A stretch of DNA of 64,000 bases from Eriocheir sinensis (taxonomy: Eukaryota; Arthropoda; Malacostraca; Decapoda; Varunidae), in NCBI RefSeq assembly GCF_024679095.1, contig NC_066567.1, positions 11,212,719 to 11,276,718 of the forward strand. The letters run 5' to 3'. This document shows positions 21,982 through 32,035 of this stretch, one piece after another. Each line of letters opens with the position of its first letter. Position 1 is the stretch's first letter. Made by a program: the position numbers and the translations under genes. The notes beneath the pieces were generated by a model that was not told the origin of the DNA, searched no databases, and was given only the letters and a program-made list of their open reading frames with translations.

Positions 21982-22198
21982 CTGTACACAAGCCACTCCA
22001 GGGCCCTCAGTGATGCCTCCTTCTCCAGGTAGGGGCACAGAAGAAGGAGGAACTTTTCTATCTCCAAGTCCAGCTTTGCATTTACCTCCCTCGTCTCCAC
22101 CGCACGCTGGAGGTCGTGGCTGCTGCGACCAAACAGACTTGAAGCAAACGGTCGGAAAACTGGGTCAGTGGCGGCAAGGACCTCATAGCCTGACAAGC
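21982..22198 (-). CDS. HEATR1: HEATR1 coding exon 2
   Basis: 217-bp exon. Acceptor TTCCCCTCACAG before 22198; donor CAG|GTGTGT at 21981. Joined to exon 1 it reads YYDIGLSGYEVLAATDPVF and continues with SLFGRSSHDLQRAVETREVN and CPYLEKEASLRALEWLVYR, matching the N-terminal HEATR1/UTP10 region in order and spacing. Phases agree on both sides (1 at the start, 2 at the end). Direct flanking words GTGTGTGGTTAGTGCAGG occur in a short tandem duplication just inside intron 2 (about 21885-21975), next to the donor. No lesions seen. Confidence 0.9.
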
Positions 22199-22395
22199 CT
22201 GTGAGGGGAAGATGGTTGCAGTAGCTGTCAATCAATTGATCATTCAATGAAAAAATTGCATAAAAATATTGAAAAAATTCTATTGATCTACTTATTTTGC
22301 TGACTCGCCCAGGCTCAACACCTTGTGGCCGCTGCATCATCATCACCGTCACTTTTAGCTTTCTTTTCTCCACCATTGTTATATTAATTATACAA

Positions 22396-22399
<4 letters not shown>

Positions 22400-22467
<68 letters not shown>

Positions 22468-22475
22468 GAAATAAC

Positions 22476-22512
<37 letters not shown>

Positions 22513-22530
22513 GTAATAATAATAATAATC

Positions 22531-22561
<31 letters not shown>

Positions 22562-22575
22562 GTAATATCAATAAC

Positions 22576-22622
<47 letters not shown>
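22400..22622. repeat. (AAT)n microsatellite in HEATR1 intron 1
   Basis: About 220 bp of imperfect (AAT/TAA)n with a few interruptions, reaching to within 6 bp of the exon 1 donor (GTGAGTT at 22627-22621). A frame running through it on the minus strand joins exons 1 and 2 by chance and is not a protein. Confidence 0.95.
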
Positions 22623-22623
<1 letters not shown>

Positions 22624-22627
22624 TCAC

Positions 22628-22769
22628 CAATATCATAATAAACGTCTCGTCCAAACTTTGCTGCTTCAGATGGGTCAAATAAAATGGAGCGTCGGTCGCG
22701 CTTGTGGTCAAAGATGGAGGTCTGCGGTGCGGCCAGCTGCAGCAGCTGTGACGACAGTGAAGTAGCCAT
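22628..22769 (-). CDS. HEATR1: HEATR1 coding exon 1 (start codon)
   Basis: Starts at ATG 22769 in a strong context (GCCATGG) and encodes MATSLSSQLLQLAAPQ, then ILFDPSEAAKFGRDVYYDIG, the conserved HEATR1 N-terminus, which in other animals also begins within a few residues of SLxxQLxxLA (family knowledge). Donor G|GTGAGT at 22627. An upstream in-frame extension exists only with a GTG start and is not needed. The product is a large HEAT-repeat nucleolar protein (t-UTP/UTP-A subcomplex of the SSU processome); only about a tenth is in this window. No lesion is visible, so the gene is presumably functional despite its transposon load. Confidence 0.9.
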
Positions 22770-22821
22770 GGCAGAGAGGCTGATGCACAGGATGATAACA
22801 CTCACCAGCTGAGCCTCACCT
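22770..22821 (-). other. HEATR1: Putative HEATR1 5' UTR exon part
   Basis: A pyrimidine-rich acceptor (TTATTTTTGTCTGCAG ending at 22822) precedes 52 bp leading to the ATG, suggesting that a separate non-coding first exon and promoter lie further right. The promoter itself was not identified. Confidence 0.5.
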
Positions 22822-22985
22822 CTGCAGACAAAAATAAATAAATAAAATAAGATAATAGAGAGTATACGTCATGATGTCTGCAATCTGATCCTGCGTACAC
22901 TTGACCCTCAACGTGCCGGACACCACTCGCTGCCAGGCAAGCGGACCGGACCACTAAAACCTTCACTTCTTAAAAAATGTGTCTG

Positions 22986-24085
22986 TTAACCTCTAAAGGT
23001 CGGCAGGTTTGAGCTTGTACGAGTTTTCCCCCACCTGCCCGCTACGCTAGAGTACGGCTGGGTGAGTAGAAATTGCCAATTTTCACTCAGTTTCCCACCG
23101 CGCTCACTCAACCTGTGTACTGTACTGACTTAACAACACATCATTAGTTACCTTCAAGTCTTCCTCTTTCGAATGAGACCAACTAGAAGTCTCTACGCTG
23201 TGTGTGTGCAAATATATGACGAGTATAATTGGACTACTTTCCGTGCTGGAGAGCGTATGTGTTCGTTCATATGGCGTGGCTATGGCGATGGGCTGGGGCA
23301 GGGTGAGTGCTAATACAACCCGCCACACCGGTCTCTCAACATTTTCTCACTCCACCCCAAACATAACATTTCGTGGTCAGAGAGAGAGAGAGAGAAGAGA
23401 AAGGGAGAGAGAGCATTGCGTTCATCACGCTGAGGGGAGCACAGCGATCCGAACACGTGAGAACTCGAAAAATCACTCTAACTCATTATCATAAGCAGGC
23501 AGAAACTGACTACCGAGCGGATTGAGGACCTATTTGTACGCACTAATAAGCAGTGTAGCATATCCAGCGAAATGTTGCTCAATTGGGCTACAAATATATG
23601 TTGACGGTATACCACATCAGCCGACCTTCTAGCCCAGACGGTATACAGGTAACTCGATTTATGCGAGTATTGTGTCCTTGAAGAGGTCTTGTAAATGAAA
23701 AACAACGTAAATCAAACAAGAGGTAGGTTTGTACCTTTACTGCCTACTGTACCACTCTGACTCCTCTCGTGGTTCTTCCTCTGGCTGCCCTTTCCCTCGT
23801 GGTAGCACAGCAGCAAGGGTGTTGTTGTTGTTGAGTAGCGTGGCAGCGTGGGTACTGTATTGTTGTTCAAGTGGCGCACGGGAAGAACTGAGACATCTGG
23901 TGGCCACTCCATAAAACATCGCGTATAAGTGAAAAAAACGTGTAAATTAAACATTTGTTAGGATTTTGGACCCTGCGTTATTTCAAAAACACGTAAACCA
24001 CTCACGTAAATCGAGTTACCTGTACCACATCAGCCGACCTCTACGGGTTGATGGTATACCACGTCAGCCGACCTTTAGGGGTTAA
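22986..24085. mobile_element. piggyBac-like element upstream of HEATR1
   Basis: TTAA at 22986-22989 and 24082-24085. Termini TTAACCTCTAAAGGTCGGC (left) and, reversed, TTAACCCCTAAAGGTCGGC (right), i.e. a 15-19 bp inverted repeat at TTAA sites. Near the right end a unit of about 35 bp (GGTATACCACATCAGCCGACC) is repeated three times. It contains a (GA)n tract (23378-23414) and a nested TA-target MITE (23646-24022). No transposase seen. Its left end is 217 bp upstream of the HEATR1 ATG, so it sits in the 5' flank or first intron. Confidence 0.7.
23646..24022. mobile_element. Tc1/mariner-type MITE, 377 bp
   Basis: Ends CAGGTAACTCGATTTATGCG and, reversed, CAGGTAACTCGATTTACGTG, flanked by TA on both sides (23644-23645, 24023-24024). 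It is inserted in a GGTATACC word of the 35-bp repeat of the surrounding piggyBac-like element; an intact GGTATACC in the neighbouring repeat unit represents the empty site. Confidence 0.85.
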
Positions 24086-24947
24086 AGCCGGTATTTCCAC
24101 CTACTTTCATAGCTTCAGGCAAAAATATTCCTTTTTCTGTTTTAGTGCTTTCTGGTTCTCTGAGGCCTCACGGTGCACTATAGTTAACTAGATATTCTCA
24201 TAACTTCATCATATCTGTGTAAAAATTTACCATACTAGATGCCCCCCCCCTGCTCACACCTCGTCCTGGACACTCAAGCGCACCACCTTTACTCGTATAG
24301 GTATCTTTCAAGCGTTTTTTTTTAGCATTTTTGTGAGCTTTTTCTATAAAATATATGAGTTTCTCTACCTGTGGGCAGAGCTTAGCAGTTACCATTTTGT
24401 AAGACATGCAGAAGCCTTCAGTGAGGGCATTTGTTCAGCAAGGAGAGGTTCTGCTCCAGCTTTTTCCTGTTCCAGTACCTCGCCTTTACTCTATCTGCGA
24501 TGCCAAAGGCTTCAAAGAAGACCCTCGCTATGCAAGAAAGAGTAAAGAAGCTGAATGAGTCAGGAAAGGAAGAAGACAGAGAGACAGGAGGATGAGAAGG
24601 AGGACAGTCAGCCAATACACGTCACTCCTGCCACGGCCCATTCCACCATCCCTTCCGTCACCACTCCCGCCTGTCTCACACTCCTTGCTGGTGTGTGGTG
24701 CAAGACCTCCAAGGACAAGTTCTGTGGCTGCTACAGGGTTAACATTTACAACCCAAGTGACAGTCCTGGAGCACAACTTTGGCCACACTGCAGGCTCTGG
24801 GGTTCAGGAACTCTCCCCACAACCTCAACGCACTAGGCAGGAGGGACCAGAGAACTAAAAAGAAGATGGAAACACCACCCAAGAACCAGGCAAAGAAGAA
24901 AGCAATAATGGATGACAGCCAGTACAAGTCAGGAGGATATTTGACTT
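24086..24947. other. Unassigned intergenic sequence
   Basis: No gene supported. A short plus-strand frame from 24500 (MPKASKKTLAMQERVKKLN) ends after about 30 codons and continues only with frame changes; it may be a transposase relic but is not identifiable. Confidence 0.4.
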
Positions 24948-24985
24948 AAGAACATAAGGAGTCTGCAAGAGGCCGGTTAAGAGCA
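24948..24985 (-). mobile_element. CR1 (LINE-C) 3' terminus
   Basis: TAAGAACATAAGGAGTCTGC followed by AAGAGGCCG is the reverse of the 3' end seen in the LINE-C copies at 53340 and 38222. Only the last few dozen bases are clearly related. Confidence 0.55.
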
Positions 24986-26511
24986 CCAACCTGGCTACAA
25001 TGAGAGGGGTGGCACCCCATGACACCCGCACCTGCGAGTGCATAATATTCTCATTAGAGGAGGGGACCAGGTGCCAAAATGCTCTCAAATAGATGTACAT
25101 GATGTAAAAAAAAAAAAACTAAATTTAAATTGATGACCTAGCACAAAAAAAAAACTCCAGGAAAACTTATGAACCTATTACACTTACAGGACTAAAATTG
25201 CATGAGTAAATAATTCTAAGTATAAAATAACCATTACTCTAGCAAAAACAAAGAAAAAACAAATTTATACCAGACAGATTTTTTTCTTCTACATATATAA
25301 ATAATGAAGCTGTCTAAAAAAAACTCTCGTAGGAATTTAGTAAAGGGATCAAGTTTGCTAGAGAAACCAAAAAAATATATGATACGACTAAGAATAGCAA
25401 AGTAGTGTCGTCTCAAATATGTTCCAAAAAATGGCTGATTTAAAAATAAAAAAATATTATGCAAAAACTTCTGCTGCTATCACCTTCAAACTTGGCCGCA
25501 AATATTATGATATTATCGAGCTTTTTAAATAAATGATTCATGCAAATGACGCACGTAGCGTCAGTCACTGTTTAACTCCTGACAAAGCTAGACAGTCCTG
25601 TTGTTCATGTTCATGTCACTTCCTTTTGTTGGTATCATTACCAGCGGTGACCTCTGCCACCAACAAGAAGTCCACTTTCACAGTGCTCTTTCACGACGCT
25701 GTTTGTCTGCATCAGTACCAGAGACTGGAACCTTTGGTAACGCAGGCATGGTAGCCGGGGGCTTCCCAATACAACTTACCAATGCAATATTTTAGTAACA
25801 ACACAAATTTTTGCTCTAATATGGTTATATTACTTCTCACAATAAATGTGAAAAATTATTCAACAATACAGCAACATAGCACAGGGTATTAATGGCTGAA
25901 TGAGAAATGTTTTAGAAGAATTTGGATGACATGGACTCACTTCACCAGCTGACCACTAAACATTCTGAGAACTTCAATACCTGCCACCAGTATTTCACCT
26001 CCTTGGTCAAACTCCTGTCTACAGAGTTTTTCTTTAACAGTAAAGGAAGCTGCTCCGGGCCAAAATAAATAAATAAAAAAGCCTACCATGCAATGCTCCT
26101 GTAAAAGAAGGCAGAAGTGAGCAGCACAGATTACAAGCCATATATATCTCAATGTTCATCGGGGTAAGTCTTTTGACCGCAGGTTACCCCAATGTACCCC
26201 ATTATATTCCAGACTACCTCATTGTTACCCCAATATTGCCTCTGTGATGCCCCAGTGTACCCAATATTACCCCAATGTAACCCAAAAATCACAATAGTAT
26301 GAATTCTTTAAGGCAATTGACAAGAATTCCAAAAATTACAAAAAGATGCAATATAATCAAGTCAGGCGACATATGCACGGCTGAGTTCAGGCACCAAGCA
26401 GGGAGATGAGAAACAGCAGACTCAGGAAGGCTCTGAATTTAGTCTGGGTACTGGCAGGAGAACATTCTCTTGAGGTTCAGACTGTAGAGGTGGCTCCCAC
26501 AACCTGTACAA
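24986..26511. other. AT-rich intergenic sequence with a degenerate minisatellite
   Basis: 25090-25520 is AT-rich with many A-runs. 26160-26290 is a degenerate repeat of about 13 bp based on TACCCCAATAT. A minus-strand stretch at 26043-25942 encodes QEFDQGGEILVAGIEVLRMF between a possible acceptor (CTCTGTAG) and donor, which could be an isolated exon, but I cannot name it. Confidence 0.4.
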
Positions 26512-26870
26512 TTTTTTTTTTTTTTTTTTTTCAGCCTATTGCGCCGGTGGGCTTCTTCCCAGTGGATCCTGATGGTCGGTCCAAGGCTTCTTTCCGGTGG
26601 GTCCTGATGGTCGGCCCAGCCCGTTCTGGCGCAGGCGAGTGTTTATAGTGGCACCATCTTGCATTGGCTCATGCTGCCCTCCCAGAGCTCATCTTTGATC
26701 CTAGAATCTAGAGTCCGGGTTGATAGGTGGTCTTCTGGACAGCATGTGGGTAGTTTTAAGCCACTCGGCGGCGGCTGAAAAATCCCAGTTTGGTGGCACC
26801 GGGCGGGGATTGAACTCGCGTCCTCCTGAACACGGAGCCGTTACTCTGACGACTCAGCCACCGCCTCCCC
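26512..26870 (-). mobile_element. tRNA-derived SINE, copy 4
   Basis: T-run tail at 26512-26531, then CCTATTGCGCCGGTGGGC, a duplicated GGTCCTGATGGTCGG word, CAGGCGAGTGTTTATAGTGG, and the head with GATTGAACTCGCG (B box reversed) ending CAGCCACCGCCTCCCC. Closest relative of copy 5 (29901). Confidence 0.93.
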
Positions 26871-27954
26871 AAGTGGCAGTACTGCGGCAATCCAGGACTA
26901 CAAGTCAAAGTGACCAAGAGGGTGACATTTACATTGGGTTTAAGGAAATATTCTGAGTACAGCAACACTACATGAAAATATTACACATGGCTGGAAAGTG
27001 GACAGGTTAAGTGAAAACACAGCACTCAGGCAGCCTCAGCGCCACTCTGTGACTGTCGGAGGGGTTCACCTTCCAGCAGCACCTCTTTGTTGCTCAGCAT
27101 TTTCATGAACCACCGTTACTTTTCTGTGCCTTCAGTACTCCTGGATTTACTCTCCTTACCTGGATTTCCCTTCCTAAAACTGATGTTCAACACTTAAACA
27201 TTACTGGTGAGTCATTATTTTCTGATTATGTAAACATATTTTTAGTATTGGGGGGGAAGGGGGTTCCTCTCAATGATTCAAACAATTTGATAATCAGAAT
27301 GACCTTTGGTCTACTGCGATTTGGATTATTTAACTTTGCTGTATATAATTTTACTCGATATCAGTTACGTAAGGTTAGGATAATTATTTCCGTGCTGATG
27401 TCCAGGTTAGGTCAGATTAGAGAATGTACAATATTACTTTTCACGATGTTTTCTTTATCAAGGCAAGGTTAAATTAGTTTGGATTACTGTATACAGATAG
27501 TCCTCGAGTTACAATGCATGCAACTTATGACCGCCTGCGTTGACGACGAAGCTAATTACATTACTAATATGTCAAACTGGCAGCTATTCTGTGACTCATT
27601 TGGTACGTATACAATAAACCCTCAATATAACAGACTAATTGAGGGGGAACTTAGTCCATTAATGCTGAAAGTCCATTATAAGCAGTGGAAACTTAAAAAT
27701 ATATATAATAATACCGATGAACCTAATAAACGTAGGAATATATTTCTTTTTATTGTCTACGTTTGCATATTGTCTGCATAGCCACACAGGACACTGCGAG
27801 GCACTGAGGCTGCCAGGTTGGCAGTGGGGACCTGCGGGGGGGCGTATTTTTACAAGTAAGGGACCATACTATGGGTAAAATTTTACAACTTCGCCTATCT
27901 TGCACTGGCAGATGGAATGGTGTTTTTTTGTTTTGTTTTGGTAGTTTTCAGTGT

Positions 27955-28770
27955 GTTATGAAATAATCTGCTAACTGTTTCTGTTGCAAATCATTAAATC
28001 ACTAAATGATTGACTTTTAAATGCCTGTTGTGCACACGCGGCCGCCCACCGCCACAGCTGCAAAATAGCTCACAGAGAGGTTCAACTATAGTCAGTTCAC
28101 CTGAGTCTGAAGTGACCATTATCGTGCAACGGCAACCTGCAGCCACACAGAGTGTCCGATTTCGTGGTTAATGTATGCTAGCCTACGCATAATAAACAGC
28201 TGTCACTGTCAATTATATGCAGGCAGCAATAACAAATACGTACCATCAATTATAGTCAATTTCGCATGAGATAAATATTAGTATGTAATGTCACAAATAG
28301 CTGTTTTATTAATATAAAGCCTGATAATTTTCTTGGTGGTGGACAGCTTCAAGGCTGTTTAATAATCATAATCAGCAATCTTGTAAATTAACAAAACAGC
28401 TATTTGTGACATTACTAATATTTTTAACATATAATCGAACATAATTGATGGTATTTGTTATTGCTGCCTGCATATTATTGACACTGACAACTGTTTACTA
28501 TGCGTAGGCTAGCATACAGTATCCATGAAATCGAACACGCCGTGTGGATGCAGGCTGCCGTTGCGTGATAATGCTCAATACAGATTCGGGTGAACCAACC
28601 ACAGCTTATTGTTTCTATATTTCACTCACTGCTCACAAAGATCACGAGTGGACAAACTAGAACAAATCCAGGCAAATTAATGTTTTTCCTGCTTTTCATT
28701 TCCCCAGTGCACATGTGTGGTGGACAGCAGAGCGACTCATTTCTGCAAAGAGGTATTTCACATAATGGGC
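27955..28770 (-). repeat. Dispersed repeat R28/R39, interrupted copy
   Basis: Segments 27955-28085 and 28612-28770 match 39115-39400 in order (shared words TTTCTATATTTCACTC, GCTCACAAAGATCAC and TGTGGTGGACA/TATGGTGGACA). The minus strand of both copies can read C-EKYL-AE-SRS-VHHTC with a frame difference between them, resembling a Cys/His finger of a transposase, perhaps piggyBac-like. This is only suggestive. This copy is split by a fold-back element. Confidence 0.55.
28093..28612. mobile_element. Fold-back element with ~215-bp inverted arms
   Basis: Arms at about 28101-28312 and 28383-28600 are imperfect reverse complements (shared words TATGCTAGCCTACGCATA, ATATGCAGGCAGCAATAACA and GTCACAAATAGCTGTTTT), with a spacer of about 70 bp. 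Ends GTTCACCTGAGTC and GATTCGGGTGAAC. Absent from the related copy at 39.2 kb, so it is a real insertion. No coding capacity. Confidence 0.85.
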
Positions 28771-29234
28771 CACCCCTGCCGCCAACCTGTCCCATCCTGC
28801 ACTTTGTATTTCCGCCGCCCCACCCCACATGTGGAATAAATTTAACAAAACCTAACTTAACCAACCTAATCTAACCTAACCTACATGACGGGTGACCCAC
28901 TATGCTGTGTCAGTACCACAAGGATCATGGAAAATATTTCATCTGGTGGGCTGAAAAGACCACCTACTACAGTAACCAAAGGATGGGATATCAGATAAAG
29001 GGAGGAGGGCGAGATGGCAAGCAGACACTTGTAGTTACCGGGCACAGTTTGTTCAAAAACTTTTCTCGGTTGGTCCTCGTGGATTTCTGACCCTCTGACC
29101 TTGTCCGTTGTACACGAAATCCGTTATAAGTGGGTCTGTTATATCGAGGATTTAGCCTACTGCATATTACCCACGTAGTCTGTCAACGCCAACTCCGGGT
29201 ATACAGGTATGTAGCACGCTACCAAGAAGCTGAC

Positions 29235-29460
29235 TTCACTCACTGGGTTGTTTCTGTAGAAGACAATCCTGAGTGGAGGAGGCCCAGGGGGTGCCCACAG
29301 AGTTCATGGATTGAGCAAGTCAAGAGATTTTGCCAGAAGGTACTCAGGATGAGAAGGGGCCTGCATGGAGATTTGCCCGGGGGGTCCGCAAGCTTGGCAT
29401 TGTAGGGTGGGAGAGGCAACATGGCCCCCAGAGTATGCCCCCATTGATTGATTGACTGAT
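29235..29460 (+). mobile_element. RTE-like LINE 3' end
   Basis: The frame through 29250-29402 reads WRRPRGCPQSSWIEQVKRF, then (after a shift) RRVGEATWPP-YAP, ending in CCCCATTGATTGATTGACTGATT. RPRGRP-W..QV endings followed by a short TGATT-type repeat tail are typical of RTE/BovB-like 3' ends (family knowledge). Strongly 5'-truncated. Confidence 0.7.
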
Positions 29461-29900
29461 TACCTAACCTATTTGAAGTAATAACCCATCACCCCTGTGC
29501 ATTCTTTAAGTGGTGTCCACACTATGGGTGGGCCTTCGTGGAATCAGGCGGCCTGACGAGGGGATAAATGGGGTGAGCGTCCACACTACAATAAGCGACA
29601 GGCGAGGCACAACTGGTGAGCACTGAGCAGCCCATGCTCATCACTCTCTGACAGAAGTGATGGGAAGGCGCAGCGTGAATGACCCCTCATGCTATTAATA
29701 GACAACTGGGTGTCGTGCACTGGGTCACCCACTAAATGCCTCTTGCTAGACTCTCACTCCTGCTCTGCATAGCCCCGCCCACTTTACCATATATGGGAGT
29801 TGTGTGGAGCCAACTTTTAGATGGAATTCCGGGCCAGGTCATGCATAGTGTGGACGCCACTTTAACCTAACCCAACCTAGAAGTGAGCATGGAAATAATT
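29461..29900. other. Unassigned intergenic sequence
   Basis: No gene seen. Two words describing CACTATG.GTGG / CCACACTA around 29518-29590 and 29840-29865 may belong to a small inverted-repeat element, not resolved. Confidence 0.35.
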
Positions 29901-30269
29901 GGGGAGGCAGTGGCTGAGTCGTCAGAGTAACGGCCTCGTGTTCAGGACGACGCGAGTTCAATCCCCGCCCGGTGCCACCAAGCTGGGATTTTTCAGCCGC
30001 CGCCGAGTGGCTTAAAACTACCCACATGCTGTCCAGAAGACCACCTATCAACCCGGACTCTAGATTCTAGGATCAAAAATGAGCTCTGGGAGGGCAGCAT
30101 GAGCCAATGCAAGATGGCGCCACTATAAGCACTCGCCTGCGCCAGAACGGGCTGGGCCGACCATCAGGACCCACCGGAAAGAAGCCTTGGAACGACCATC
30201 AAGTTCCACCGCGAAGAAGCCTACCGGCGCAATAGGCAGCAATGTAAAAAAACAAAAAAAAAAAAAAAA
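29901..30269 (+). mobile_element. tRNA-derived SINE, copy 5
   Basis: Head GGGGAGGCAGTGGCTGAGTC with B box GAGTTCAATCC (about 29952), body as in the other copies (GCCGAGTGGCTTAAAACTAC, CAACCCGGACTCTAG, CCTGCGCCAGAACGGGC), then an A-rich tail to 30269. About 370 bp, full length for the family. Confidence 0.94.
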
Positions 30270-30704
30270 CATAACCTTACCTAACCTAGACATGAGCACA
30301 AATAATTAACCTAACCTTTTGTAACATACCTAAAACCACAATACAGATAGTCCAAGTTATGACAGGGTGTGGTTCAGACAGGCAGGTTATAAATCAACAT
30401 GGTAATAAGTCAAAATTTACATAAGAAATAAAATAAAATGTACCAAGTGTTTATTACATACCTATGAGATAGAATCAACCACTGGGTGAATATATTCCTC
30501 GACCACTTGGCAACAGGGCATCCATTATAGAACTGTGCTGTATACAAAGGTTATTTCGTATTAACCCTTATCCTACCATCTAATTAAAATCAATTAACAC
30601 CTCACTGTGGAGCATTTTTTAAGCAAAAAAATCTCCCTCGTTAAATAAAACTTTGCTTCCTGAACACATATATAAATATTGTAATGCTACAACATTTCTT
30701 ACCT
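30270..30704. other. AT-rich intergenic sequence
   Basis: Contains TACAGATAGTCCAAGTTATG near 30344, a diverged TA-target transposon terminus related to 27490. Nothing else recognised. Confidence 0.4.
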
Positions 30705-30797
30705 AAGTAATCAGCATCTTGCAGAGTAAGCTTTTTGCAGTACTGCGCTGCCTGACTAAAGATGCTGATAACAGATATGCCAGATGCTTTGGGTATA
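30705..30797 (-). pseudogene. Decayed acidic reading frame, piece 3 (downstream part)
   Basis: Minus-strand coding continuing the frame of piece 2 after removal of the Tigger-like MITE and one TA: it reads PKASGISVISIFSQAAQYCK and then LTLQDADYL, ending in a good donor-like AG|GTAAGA at about 30703. Family unknown. Confidence 0.5.
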
Positions 30798-31819
30798 CAG
30801 TAATCCCTCGCCATATCACGGTTCACTTATCGCGGTCTCGCTGTATCGCGGAGTTTTAAATTGTAAATATTTAGTTTTGTATCGCAGATTTTTCCGCTAT
30901 ATCGCGGGATTTTGCAATATAGAGGTATTTTAATATATTTATTATTTTACTTATTTTGCATTAAAAGAAGCATTTTGTTGCCTAAAAAAATGTAAACAAT
31001 ATAAAAGAAATTAAGTAAGTATTAATAAGATCATATTAAAAGAATATTAAATTGAAATAAAATACGTAGCATACAGCAGATGAGTAGACAAAGACTTGCA
31101 CGTATGTAAGACACAGCTACGGCCGCTTCTGCTTGAGCTAGTTTGCCCATGTGTCATCTTACACGGCACACTATTGGCTGATGGATGGGAGGCAACCAAC
31201 CAGAGCACTGTGTTCTGTTTCCTGCGCGCTGATTGGCTCAGCGACCGTAGCATTTCTTGGTTCGTCAGTGGTTAGCTTGGAGACAAATGGAGAGTGTGTT
31301 ACAGCTTGCTACCGTTAAATGCTCGAGAAGTTGGCAGTGAGGACCCAGACAGGATGAGGCAATGACTACACTTGAACAAGACTAAAGTCCTAAACTTGCT
31401 TAAAATGATTAATCCAAACTTATATAGTTTCGTGGAACTCTTTGCGGTACTGGAATAAACACGTGGAGAGCTACTGAACCAAACAGCTGATATGCTCTTC
31501 TTCTTCTTGTGACCACAACTCACCGACCACACGAGTAACCGACATGTTGGTGACTGAGATTCTGACTAGAATTTCGATGAGTTTCCCGTGAAATGTAGCC
31601 AACTTTGAATCTCTCGATAAACTAGTGGTTGGGTGACCTTGTTCACACGGGCTGAGGCGAGATTTACAGAGATATGTGTGCTTATATAAGTAATATATAT
31701 AAAATATAATATACAAATTATATAAATAATAAAATAAATATAAGGTCTCTACTTCGCGGATTTTCGCCTATCGCGGGGGTTTCTGGAACCTAACCCCCGC
31801 GATAAACGAGGGATTACTG
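30798..31819. mobile_element. Tigger-like MITE, 1022 bp, TA target duplication
   Basis: Ends CAGTAATCCCTCGCCATATC and, reversed, CAGTAATCCCTCGTTTATCG, flanked by TA at 30796-30797 and 31820-31821. The interior repeats TATCGCGG/CGCGGATTT words. No transposase frame. Removing it plus one TA restores the minus-strand reading frame on both sides. Confidence 0.9.
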
Positions 31820-32035
31820 TAATAGGTAGTGCAACGTCTTCACTCTCACAAGGATCATGTTCATGAACCACAGCCTCTCGCAACAATCCACTCGTGCTAG
31901 TAACAACAATGTCTCCACCACCAGCACCTTCACCAGCCACATTACTCCACGTACCGCTCTCTACCTCTACACAAGTTTCTGCTACATTTTCTGCCAAAAC
32001 ATCACAGTCAGTGTCATCGTCACCACTAGCAAACT
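31820..32035 (-). pseudogene. Decayed acidic reading frame, piece 2
   Basis: Minus-strand frame reading FASGDDDTDCDVLAENVAET, then GEGAGGGDIVVTSTSGLLRE and HEHDPCESEDVALPI. It continues into piece 3 (30797-30705) if the MITE is removed, and is continued upstream by piece 1 (37455-37316) if element Y (32036-37315) is removed; frames agree at both joins. The composition (acidic, low complexity, one SISIFSQAAQYCK-like helix) does not let me name a family. It may be a host exon, a pseudogene copy, or a transposase C-terminus. Two insertions plus a TGA in piece 1 make it non-functional here. Confidence 0.55.

Larger units (their letters stand above)
27490..29155. mobile_element. Mariner-like element(s) with TATAACAGAC termini
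   Basis: Left end at about 27614, TAAACCCTCAATATAACAGAC; right end, reversed from about 29153, TAAATCCTCGATATAACAGAC. The two are inverted with one or two mismatches, as in Tc1/mariner-type MITEs. Just outside on the left, TACAGATAGTCCTCGAGTTAC (27490) looks like another TA-target terminus, with a relative at 30345. The interior holds the repeat shared with 39.1-39.4 kb and a fold-back element. No intact transposase. Confidence 0.55.

Noticed and set aside
22770..22805. Upstream extension of HEATR1 exon 1 to a GTG at 22805
   Set aside because: GTG start is not expected here; the ATG at 22769 has a strong context and matches the family N-terminus, and a splice acceptor lies at 22822.
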